This document shows, piece by piece, positions 22,313 to 27,848 of a stretch of DNA of 27,848 bases (positions are counted from its first letter, which is position 1; each line of letters starts with the position of its first letter). The notes under the pieces were generated by a model. The model was not told the origin of the DNA. It saw only the letters and a program-made list of their open reading frames with translations, and searched no databases. A program made the translations under genes and the position numbers. The DNA comes from Clostridia bacterium (GTDB lineage Bacteria; Bacillota; Clostridia; Oscillospirales; Oscillospiraceae): the NCBI GenBank assembly GCA_021153265.1, contig JAGKTU010000022.1, positions 1 through 27,848 on the forward strand. The letters run 5' to 3'.

Positions 22313-23394
22313 TACTTCTTCACCAGATACTTACGCATATCCAGCGCGCAGGCGCACAGGATGATGGCGCCCTTGATGATATACAGACTGGAGGAGTCCA
22401 CGCCCAGCATGGTCAGAGCCACGAAGATGATTCGCAGCACGAACACGCCCAGAATGATGCCGCTGATCTTACCGGTGCCGCCGACGAAGGATACGCCGCC
22501 GATGACACAGGCCGCGATGGCATCACATTCGGCGTTCAGGCCGGTGTTGATGGCCACGGAGCCGCTGCGGGCGCCCTCGATGAAGCCGGAATAGCCGTAC
22601 ATAGCGCCTGCCAGAGTGTGAACCAGCACGGTAGTCCAGAACACATTGACACCGGAGACCTTAGCCGCTTCGGCATTGGAGCCCACGGCAAACATATTCT
22701 TGCCGAAGGGGGTCTTGTTCCAGACGAACCACATCAGCGCCACCAGCAAAATGGCATAGGCAACATATCTGGGCACTGCCACGTTGCCAAGGCGGAACAT
22801 CTCGCCGTTGACGAAAAGCTTATACTCCCGGCTCAGACCGGAAATGGGCTGGCTGTTATTGCCGTTGAGGGAGAAGAACCACAGGATGATACCGTAGGTG
22901 ATCAGCTGGGTGGACAGGGTGACGATGAAGGGGTGCAGGCTGAACTTGGCAACAAAGAAGCCGTTGACCATGCCGATGATGGCGCCCACAGCGATGACTG
23001 CCAGCAGAGTCAGCAGGATCCAGCCGTCATTGACCTCGGGCAGATTGGCAAACATCTTGTTGACAAAGTCGGTCTTCTGCAGGAACACGCCGGCGATGGC
23101 GGCGGTCAGACCGGAAATACGGCCTGCGGACAGGTCGGTACCGGTCAGAACGATACAGCCTGCAATGCCCAGAGCCATGGGCAGATAGGCAGCCACCTGG
23201 GTGATCAGGTTGGCGAAGGAACCCAGCGTCAGGAAGTTGGGCTTCTCGATGGCGGTGTAGACCACAAAGATCGCCATCAGGATGTACAGTGCGTTATTCA
23301 GAATGCCGTCGATCCAATACCGCTTCTTGTCCTTTGCGCTTTTCTGACGGTATTCCTCAGCAGCCCGCTGAAGATTGCGAACAGGATTCTCCAT
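22312..23394 (-). CDS. mglC: Galactose/methyl-galactoside ABC transporter permease (MglC-like)
   Basis: Membrane subunit of a CUT2-family sugar importer, 360 residues with about ten hydrophobic segments. Family features are LPMALGIAGCIVLTGTDLSAGRISGLTAAIAGV in helices 2-3, GMVNGFFVAKFSLHPFIVTLSTQ, the GSNAEAAKVSGVNV cytoplasmic loop that contacts the ATPase, and IAACVIGGVSFVGGTGKISG near the end. The start at 23394 lies 13 bases behind mglA. The stop overlaps the next small gene by one base. It assembles with MglA and receives sugar from MglB. Galactose or glucose is the likely substrate, given the binding protein. Confidence 0.93.
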   Translation of the reverse strand: MENPVRNLQRAAEEYRQKSAKDKKRYWIDGILNNALYILMAIFVVYTAIEKPNFLTLGSFANLITQVAAYLPMALGIAGCIVLTGTDLSAGRISGLTAAIAGVFLQKTDFVNKMFANLPEVNDGWILLTLLAVIAVGAIIGMVNGFFVAKFSLHPFIVTLSTQLITYGIILWFFSLNGNNSQPISGLSREYKLFVNGEMFRLGNVAVPRYVAYAILLVALMWFVWNKTPFGKNMFAVGSNAEAAKVSGVNVFWTTVLVHTLAGAMYGYSGFIEGARSGSVAINTGLNAECDAIAACVIGGVSFVGGTGKISGIILGVFVLRIIFVALTMLGVDSSSLYIIKGAIILCACALDMRKYLVKK

Positions 23395-23407
23395 TGTTTA
23401 TACCTCC

Positions 23408-24907
23408 TCAAACATATTTGGCGGCCAGGGTCATGATCTCCTCCTGGCTGGTATTTCTGGCATCCACTTCGCCGGCAACACGACCGCCGGACATGACCAC
23501 GATACGGTCGCAGATGCCCAGAAGCTCAGGCATCTCGGAAGATACCATGATGACGGTCTTTCCGTTGCAGGCAAGATCCAGAATCAACTGATAGATCTCA
23601 TATTTGGCGCCAACGTCGATGCCGCGGGTGGGCTCGTCCAGAAGCAGAATCTCAGGATTGGTCAGCAGCCAGCGGCCAATGATGACCTTCTGCTGGTTAC
23701 CGCCGGAAAGGGAGCGGATCTTGGTCTCCTGAGAGGGGGTCTTGGTTCGCATAGCGTCAATATATCGCTGCGTATCCTCCTGCTGGGACTTCTCGCTCAG
23801 ATACACACCAAAACGCAGGTGCCGCTTCAAGCTGGAGATCACCGTATTGTCCCGGATATTCAGCACACCAAAGATACCCGTAGCACGGCGTTCCTCCGTC
23901 AGCAGGGCGAAGCCGTTTTTGATGGACTCCTGAGCATTTCTGTTGTGGCAGGGCTTGCCGCCCAGTGTAATGCTGCCTTCCTTGCGGGTACGGATGCCGA
24001 AGATGCTCTCCAAGGTCTCGGTACGGCCGGAGCTGTCCAGACCGGCCAGGCCCAGGATCTCGCCCTTGCGGGCGTTAAAGGTCACATCCCGGAGCTGATT
24101 GTACATACCGGTGATGCCATTGACCTGCAGATACACTTCGCCGGGGGTATTGGTCTTGGGCGGGAACTGGTTGGTCAGCTCGCGGCCAACCATCAGACGG
24201 ATAATATCCTGCATCTCCAGCTCTGCCGCAGGCCGGGTAGCGACCCACTTGCCGTCGCGCATGATGGTGATATCGTCGGAGATCCGCTTGATCTCCGCCA
24301 TCTTGTGGGAAATGTAGATGATGCCCACGCCCTTGGCCCGGAGCATATTGATGATCTCAAACAGGTGCTCCACTTCCTCCTCGGTCAGGGACGAGGTAGG
24401 CTCGTCGAAGACGATGACCTTGGAATTGTACGAGACTGCCTTGGCGATCTCCACCATCTGGCGCTGGGAAACGGGCATGGTGCTCATGATCCGGCGGGGA
24501 TCCACCTTGATGCCCAGCTCCTCGAACACCGCCATGGTGTCCTGATACATTTTCTTTTCGTTGACGGCGATGCCGGCGATCTTGGGATAACGACCCAGCC
24601 AGATGTTGTCCATAACACTGCGCTTCAGGGCCTGATTCAGCTCCTGATGGACCATGGCAACGCCGTTGTCCAAAGCCTCTCGGCTGCTCTTGAAGTTGAT
24701 CTCCTTGCCGTCCAAGAAGATCTGACCCTCGTCCTTGGAATAGATGCCGAAGAGGCACTTCATCAAGGTGGACTTACCGGCGCCGTTTTCGCCCATCAGC
24801 GCATGGACAGTGCCTTTTCTCAGCTCGAAATTGACACCGTCCAGAGCCTTGACGCCGGGGAAGGTCTTCGTAATGCCGACCATTTTCAGCAGAACATTCT
24901 GCTCCAT
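23408..24907 (-). CDS. mglA: Galactose/methyl-galactoside ABC transporter ATP-binding protein (MglA-like)
   Basis: Double ATPase of a CUT2 sugar importer, 499 residues. The first domain has Walker A GENGAGKST (about 36-44), Walker B VIVFDEPTSSL and a degenerate signature VSQRQMVEIAKA. The second has a Walker A region lacking the canonical GKST (GLDSSGRTETLESIFG), signature LSGGNQQKVIIGRWL and Walker B ILLLDEPTRGIDVG. Such asymmetry is normal for MglA and RbsA. The start at 24907 is preferred because GGGAGG lies ten bases upstream; the in-frame ATG at 24946 has none. It lies about 207 bases behind mglB, across two hairpins, and 13 bases before mglC. Confidence 0.94.
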   Translation of the reverse strand: MEQNVLLKMVGITKTFPGVKALDGVNFELRKGTVHALMGENGAGKSTLMKCLFGIYSKDEGQIFLDGKEINFKSSREALDNGVAMVHQELNQALKRSVMDNIWLGRYPKIAGIAVNEKKMYQDTMAVFEELGIKVDPRRIMSTMPVSQRQMVEIAKAVSYNSKVIVFDEPTSSLTEEEVEHLFEIINMLRAKGVGIIYISHKMAEIKRISDDITIMRDGKWVATRPAAELEMQDIIRLMVGRELTNQFPPKTNTPGEVYLQVNGITGMYNQLRDVTFNARKGEILGLAGLDSSGRTETLESIFGIRTRKEGSITLGGKPCHNRNAQESIKNGFALLTEERRATGIFGVLNIRDNTVISSLKRHLRFGVYLSEKSQQEDTQRYIDAMRTKTPSQETKIRSLSGGNQQKVIIGRWLLTNPEILLLDEPTRGIDVGAKYEIYQLILDLACNGKTVIMVSSEMPELLGICDRIVVMSGGRVAGEVDARNTSQEEIMTLAAKYV

Positions 24908-24940
24908 ATTCGCTTTTCCTCCCTTGCTTAAAAATACGCA

Positions 24941-25034
24941 CAGCATGCCGCAAAACTGTGATAGAGAACGGCAAAAACCGCTGCCGTCCCATTATTAGGA
25001 GCGGCACTTGCCGTTCCCTATCGCGGCATTGCTG
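24941..25034. repeat. Large imperfect palindrome between mglB and mglA
   Basis: The 15-base arms GATAGAGAACGGCAA (24960-24974) and TTGCCGTTCCCTATC (25008-25022) differ by one base. The pairing extends outwards through CAGCATGCCGC (24941-24951) against GCGGCATTGCTG (25023-25034), with one bulge. Inner CCGCT/AGCGG pairs are also possible. As RNA this would be a long stable hairpin. It could protect or limit the mglB message, as intercistronic palindromes do in the E. coli mgl operon. Whether it recurs elsewhere in the genome cannot be seen here. Confidence 0.65.
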
Positions 25035-25050
25035 CCGGAAGATTTAGAAT

Positions 25051-25081
25051 GGGCAGCTGCCGCCCTAAGCGACAGCTGCCC
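25051..25081. terminator. Second hairpin in the mglB-mglA gap, possible partial terminator
   Basis: A perfect 9-base-pair stem (GGGCAGCTG with CAGCTGCCC) and a 13-base loop, starting 33 bases past the mglB stop. In the leftward direction it is followed by ATTCTAAATC, only weakly T-rich. It may therefore reduce readthrough into mglA rather than stop it. Confidence 0.5.
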
Positions 25082-25114
25082 GAAAAATTTTGAATACTGA
25101 TGTTTTACCGATGA

Positions 25115-26221
25115 TTAGCCGGTGTAGGGAGCGTAAGCAACGTACAGCTTGCCGTTGCAGTCGGAAGCGATGCTGAAGCGCTCGTCGTTCAGAGCAGCCA
25201 GAGCCTCGACAGGGGTCTTGCCCTCGGAGACAGCCTTGACGGTCTGAGCGATAGCGGCAGCCATGCCGTCAGCGTCCTGCTTGACGGTACCGGTCATAGC
25301 ACCCTCGGAGATCAGAGCCTTTGCGTTGTCGGTTGCGTCAACACCGAAGACGGGAACGACGTGAGCACCGGCCACGTTGTAGCCCTTCTCCTGCAGAGAA
25401 GCGATAACACCTTCAGCCATGCCGTCATTGTTGCAGATGACCAGCTCGATCATGTTGTTAGCAGCGGCGTTGTAGGTGACGAAGTTGGTGTCCATGTACT
25501 CCTTAGCGGCAGCGGCGGACCACTGGCCGTTCAGGTCGACCTGATAGCAGTCGGGGTTGGAAGCATCGAAGTACTTCAGAGCGGGCTTGCCGGCAGCCTT
25601 CAGGATGGCATTGGCATCCTCGACGCCGTACTGGGTGCGGTAGATAGCCTCAACGTTGGCCTCGTCGCCCTTCATCATAGCGTAGGTGATGGTGCCGTCG
25701 CCGTTCAGGTCGATGGTGTCGTAGTTAGCCACGACATAGTCACCGATCATCTTGCCCTGCATATGGCCAGCCTCGGGGGCGTCGGTGCCGATGAAGCAGG
25801 TGGTCTTGGCGTCCTTCAGAATGGGCAGGTCAGAGCCGTCGGTGCCGATAGCACGGTTGAAGAAGATAACGGGGATTTCACCGGCAGCGTCCAGGATCTC
25901 CTGAGCGACGTCGGGGGAGCCGGAAGTAACAACGTTAACAACCAGCAGGTTGGAACCGCCAGCGATAGCGGTCTTGATCTGGTCCAGCTGCTTAGCCTGG
26001 TCACCGGCAGCATACTGGTTGTCATACTCAACACCCAGAGCGTCCAGTTCCTTATTCAGAGCAGTACGAACAGAGCTGAGGTAAACGTCGGACTCGTCAT
26101 ACCAGAAGACGGAGACCTTAACGTCCTTTGCGCCACCCTTTGCGCCACCCTTCGCGCCGCCGCAGGCCACAAGGCCGATAACCATAACGATTGCCAGGGC
26201 AATTGCGAGAATCTTTTTCAT
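25115..26221 (-). CDS. mglB: Galactose/glucose-binding lipoprotein (MglB-like)
   Basis: Extracellular substrate-binding protein of the importer, 368 residues. A signal sequence (MKKILAIALAIVMVIGLVAC) ends in a lipobox with Cys20, so it is membrane-anchored. A short repeated linker, GGAKGGAKGGAK, follows. It then aligns along its length with E. coli MglB as I remember it. Matching elements are FWYDESD for the YKYDDN start and a calcium-type loop DLNGDGTIT. Others are a conserved Trp in GQWSAAAAKEYM, CNNDGMA for ANNDAMA, and VPVFGVDA. These support galactose/glucose binding. The start at 26221 follows AAAGGAGG. It is the promoter-proximal, probably most abundant, product of the operon. Confidence 0.94.
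   Translation of the reverse strand: MKKILAIALAIVMVIGLVACGGAKGGAKGGAKDVKVSVFWYDESDVYLSSVRTALNKELDALGVEYDNQYAAGDQAKQLDQIKTAIAGGSNLLVVNVVTSGSPDVAQEILDAAGEIPVIFFNRAIGTDGSDLPILKDAKTTCFIGTDAPEAGHMQGKMIGDYVVANYDTIDLNGDGTITYAMMKGDEANVEAIYRTQYGVEDANAILKAAGKPALKYFDASNPDCYQVDLNGQWSAAAAKEYMDTNFVTYNAAANNMIELVICNNDGMAEGVIASLQEKGYNVAGAHVVPVFGVDATDNAKALISEGAMTGTVKQDADGMAAAIAQTVKAVSEGKTPVEALAALNDERFSIASDCNGKLYVAYAPYTG
26127..26162. repeat. 12-base tandem repeat coding the lipoprotein linker
   Basis: Two identical copies of TTTGCGCCACCC (26127-26138, 26139-26150) and a third with three substitutions (26151-26162). It encodes the Gly-Gly-Ala-Lys repeats directly after the lipid-anchored cysteine of the binding protein. 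Such in-frame repeats can change copy number by slippage without breaking the gene. Confidence 0.8.
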
Positions 26222-26242
26222 TGTTTTTCCTCCTTTATAATC

Positions 26243-26263
26243 AAGGCAGGCAGTGCCTACCTT
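26243..26263. promoter_or_regulatory. Candidate operator overlapping the start of the mglB transcript
   Basis: A 21-base palindrome, AAGGCAGGCA-G-TGCCTACCTT, with one mismatched pair. It begins about four bases after the predicted transcription start and ends before the ribosome binding site. That position suits a repressor that blocks initiation or elongation. No regulator gene lies in the window, and the sequence does not match the catabolite-control cre consensus. Confidence 0.5.
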
Positions 26264-26273
26264 TTGTATGGTC

Positions 26274-26302
26274 AGTATAGCACAGGAAAAATCTAATGTA
26301 AA
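26274..26302 (-). promoter_or_regulatory. Sigma-A promoter of the mgl operon
   Basis: On the minus strand the -35 box is TTTACA (26297-26302), the spacer is 17 bases, and the -10 box is TATACT (26274-26279), preceded by TGC, an extended -10. Two 5/6 matches at ideal spacing make this the strongest promoter in the window after groESL. Transcription should start near 26267. Confidence 0.85.
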
Positions 26303-26434
26303 GAGTTCGTTATTTATTCTATAAATTAGTGCAAAGTACTCATGTGATATTGTTCATCTTGCACAAGTCGCGTTGTCAGTTCTCACGCAACGGGGTATAA
26401 CGCGCGCTAAAGTTAGAACTTTTTTGACAAAAGC

Positions 26435-26471
26435 AGCGGTTTAATCCCGCCAATCCGACTCAAAAACCGCT
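26435..26471 (-). terminator. Probable terminator downstream of the YghZ-like reductase
   Basis: An 8-base-pair stem (AGCGGTTT with AAACCGCT) and a 21-base loop. It lies about 40 bases past the reductase stop and, read leftward, is followed by GCTTTTG. The long loop makes it a mediocre terminator. The rest of the gap 26303-26434 holds A/T-rich sequence upstream of the mgl promoter with no gene that I can support. Confidence 0.5.
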
Positions 26472-26512
26472 TACCATCATCGCACCCCACCACAGCAAGC
26501 GGGGATTCCTGC

Positions 26513-27502
26513 TTACAGACTGATTTGGTCGATCAGACGCAGCTCATCGGGGGTAAAGGCAGTATTCTGCACTGCCTGAATGTTATCCACCACCTGCTCC
26601 GGTCTGGATGCGCCTGCCAAAACACTGGTAACAACGCCGTCCCGAAGGACCCAGCTCAGCGCCATCTGCGCCAGTGTCTGACCGCGCTGGGCAGCCAGTT
26701 CATTCAGCTGCCGAATTTGATCCAGCCGCTTCTGCGTTAAGGTATTTTCCTTCAGGAATCGGCCATCGGTCATGATGCGGCTGTCACCGGGGATGCCCTT
26801 CAGATAGCGGTCGGTCAGCAGACCCTGCGCCAGCGGCGAGAAGGCGATGATCCCCTTCCCCAGTTTGGCGGCAGTATCCTTTAGACCATTGTTTTCAATG
26901 GTGCGGTCAAAAATGGAATAGCGGTTCTGATTGATGACGAAGGGGACTTTCAACTCATCCAGAATCGCGCATGCCTGCGACAAATGCTCCCCATCATAGT
27001 TGGATAAGCCCACATACAGCGCTTTTCCGGAATGGACGGCAGTTGCCAGTGCGCCCATGGTCTCCTCCAGCGGGGTATTGGGGTCCATGCGATGATGATA
27101 GAAAATATCCACATACGCAAGGCCCATTCGTTTCAGGCTCTGGTCCAGACTGCTCAGCAAATACTTCCGGCTGCCCCAGTCGCCGTAAGGACCGGGCCAC
27201 ATCCAATAGCCTGCCTTGGTGGAAATGATCAGTTCATCCCGGTACACGCCCAGATCTTCTTTCAGAATCCGTCCGAAATTGATCTCAGCCGTTCCCTCCG
27301 GAGGGCCGTAGTTGTTGGCAAGGTCAAAGTGGGTAATGCCGTTATCAAAGGCAGTGAAACACATCTTCTGCATATTGTCAAAGCGGCCGGTATTGCCAAA
27401 ATTGTGCCACAGGCCCAGAGAAACAGCAGGCAGTTTGAGACCGCTGACGCCCAGACGGTTGTAGGGCATTGTGTCATAACGATTTTGCGAAGCTTGGTAC
27501 AT
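26513..27502 (-). CDS. YghZ-type aldo/keto reductase (L-glyceraldehyde-3-phosphate reductase family)
   Basis: NADPH-dependent reductase of 329 residues. It aligns closely with E. coli YghZ as I remember it: SGLKLPAVSLGLWHNFG, GITHFDLANNYGPPEGTAEINFGR, DELIISTKAGYWMWPGPYGDWGSRKYLL, SLDQSLKRMGLAYVDIFY and QMALSWVLRDGVVTSVLAGASRPEQ. The catalytic Asp and Tyr are in DLANNY, Lys in STKAGY, and His in YHHRMD. YghZ detoxifies small aldehydes such as methylglyoxal and L-glyceraldehyde-3-phosphate. The start at 27502 follows GGAGG by nine bases; the ATG at 27580 lies in the promoter. It is a single gene with its own promoter. Confidence 0.93.
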   Translation of the reverse strand: MYQASQNRYDTMPYNRLGVSGLKLPAVSLGLWHNFGNTGRFDNMQKMCFTAFDNGITHFDLANNYGPPEGTAEINFGRILKEDLGVYRDELIISTKAGYWMWPGPYGDWGSRKYLLSSLDQSLKRMGLAYVDIFYHHRMDPNTPLEETMGALATAVHSGKALYVGLSNYDGEHLSQACAILDELKVPFVINQNRYSIFDRTIENNGLKDTAAKLGKGIIAFSPLAQGLLTDRYLKGIPGDSRIMTDGRFLKENTLTQKRLDQIRQLNELAAQRGQTLAQMALSWVLRDGVVTSVLAGASRPEQVVDNIQAVQNTAFTPDELRLIDQISL

Positions 27503-27551
27503 ATGGTTCGTCCTCCTTTGAATCGATTTAATGGGGGGCATCCTGATTACT

Positions 27552-27580
27552 ACCATAGCACAGGACTCTGCAACTTTCAA
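27552..27580 (-). promoter_or_regulatory. Sigma-A promoter of the YghZ-like reductase
   Basis: On the minus strand the -35 box is TTGAAA (27575-27580), the spacer is 17 bases, and the -10 box is TATGGT (27552-27557), preceded by TGC, an extended -10 that may offset the weak hexamer. Transcription would start near 27545, about 40 bases before the ATG. Confidence 0.7.
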
Positions 27581-27653
27581 CTAATTTCTGGCGATGCCCT
27601 TCGGACGGTTTCCCACGGGGAGCAGGCGGGACGGGAGGAAGCTTTTCCTAATA

Positions 27654-27686
27654 AAAACAGCGGTGTGATGATCACACCGCTGTTTT
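27654..27686. terminator. Terminator downstream of the right-edge gene
   Basis: A perfect 16-base-pair stem (AAAACAGCGGTGTGAT with its complement) around one central base, in practice a loop of a few bases. The A/T ends give a T-run on both strands. It begins 20 bases past the stop of the right-edge gene, which reads leftward, and so ends that transcript before the reductase promoter. Confidence 0.87.
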
Positions 27687-27705
27687 CGAAGGCTCTGTTT
27701 ACATC

Positions 27706-27848
27706 TCAGCCCCAGGGGGTATAGTTACCGGTGACGCCGTCGCGCTCGACAGGAGAGGTCTCCCTTTCGGTAGTTTCCTCCGTGGGTTCCTCGGTTTTTC
27801 CGCTGTCTTCCGTATTCGTGCCGCCGCTCTGCTCAGGGGCAGGCTCAT
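27706..27848 (-). CDS. C-terminal tail of an unidentified E/T/P-rich protein, cut by the window edge
   Basis: An open leftward frame enters from the right edge and ends with TGA at 27706. The 47 visible residues are low-complexity and acidic, for example EPAPEQSGGTNTEDSG and then KTEEPTEETTERETSP, and end in DGVTGNYTPWG. Such tails occur in secreted, lipoprotein or membrane-anchored proteins of Clostridia. No domain is visible, so no function can be given. A strong terminator follows directly, which supports a real gene end. Confidence 0.6.
   Translation of the reverse strand, partial: EPAPEQSGGTNTEDSGKTEEPTEETTERETSPVERDGVTGNYTPWG

Noticed and set aside
23375..24931. Long rightward open frame (518 codons) opposite mglA
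   Set aside because: It is the mirror of a clear ABC ATPase in a G/C-rich gene where antisense stops are rare. The translation shows no domain, has biased His/Gln/Gly content and lacks a ribosome binding site.
25361..26296. Rightward open frame of 311 codons opposite mglB
   Set aside because: A Val/Gly/Asp-rich shadow of the binding-protein gene that ends inside the mgl promoter region; no start signal.
26421..26450. TTGACA on the plus strand as a rightward promoter
   Set aside because: No -10 box at 15-19 bases and no rightward gene downstream.
26496..26515. Imperfect palindrome at the stop of the YghZ-like gene as its terminator
   Set aside because: It overlaps the stop codon, has two mismatches and no T-run. 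The repeat at 26435-26471 is the better candidate.

Overview
The window reads as a spore-forming Bacillota (Firmicutes), most likely a gut Clostridia of the Oscillospirales type. The reasons are a perfect CIRCE operator before groESL, a SpoVT homologue, strong AGGAGG-type ribosome binding sites, the Firmicutes class II galactose-1-phosphate uridylyltransferase, and fairly high G+C in the housekeeping flanks. No genus can be named from sequence alone. I see no tRNA, rRNA, insertion sequence, phage gene or CRISPR array.

Layout. (1) 1-720: groEL (N-terminal part only) and groES, leftward, under a sigma-A promoter with CIRCE. (2) 820-1430: spoVT, leftward, between two hairpins. (3) 1525 to about 16990: fourteen leftward genes forming one tightly packed surface-glycan operon. 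In transcription order they are an ABC-2 permease (Wzm), its ATPase with a C-terminal glycan-binding domain (Wzt), a two-domain glycosyltransferase, a DUF2142 membrane protein, four GT2 glycosyltransferases (one DPM1/GtrB-like), an acyltransferase-3, an FdtA/QdtA 3,4-ketoisomerase, an FdtB/QdtB aminotransferase, a second acyltransferase-3, a GNAT acetyltransferase and a Wzx-like flippase. A good promoter and a leader of about 180 nt with hairpins and two micro-ORFs precede it. (4) 17093-20822: galK-galT-galE, leftward, with 4-base overlaps. (5) 20970-21893: a rightward aldo/keto reductase. (6) 21938-26302: a leftward MglBAC-type galactose/glucose ABC transporter operon ending in a small membrane protein with a Listeria-Bacteroides (Flg_new-type) repeat. 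(7) 26513-27580: a YghZ-type aldo/keto reductase. (8) From 27706: the C-terminal tail of an unidentified E/T/P-rich protein.

How the genes fit together. MglBAC would import galactose or glucose, and GalKTE would turn galactose into UDP-sugars that can feed glycan synthesis. The glycan operon can make a dTDP-3-acetamido-3,6-dideoxyhexose from a dTDP-4-keto-6-deoxyglucose pool made elsewhere (no rmlA/rmlB here), assemble a polymer with GT2 enzymes, export it by Wzm/Wzt and decorate it. The combination of Wzm/Wzt with FdtA/FdtB recalls S-layer glycan clusters such as that of Aneurinibacillus thermoaerophilus. There is also a DPM1-like transferase, a flippase and a DUF2142 protein. These three could form an undecaprenyl-phosphate-sugar decoration module working outside the membrane, and this is the most interesting inference in the window.

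No single gene is of unknown type apart from the small mgl-linked protein and the truncated right-edge gene. The novelty lies in the combination of modules and in the regulatory leader.
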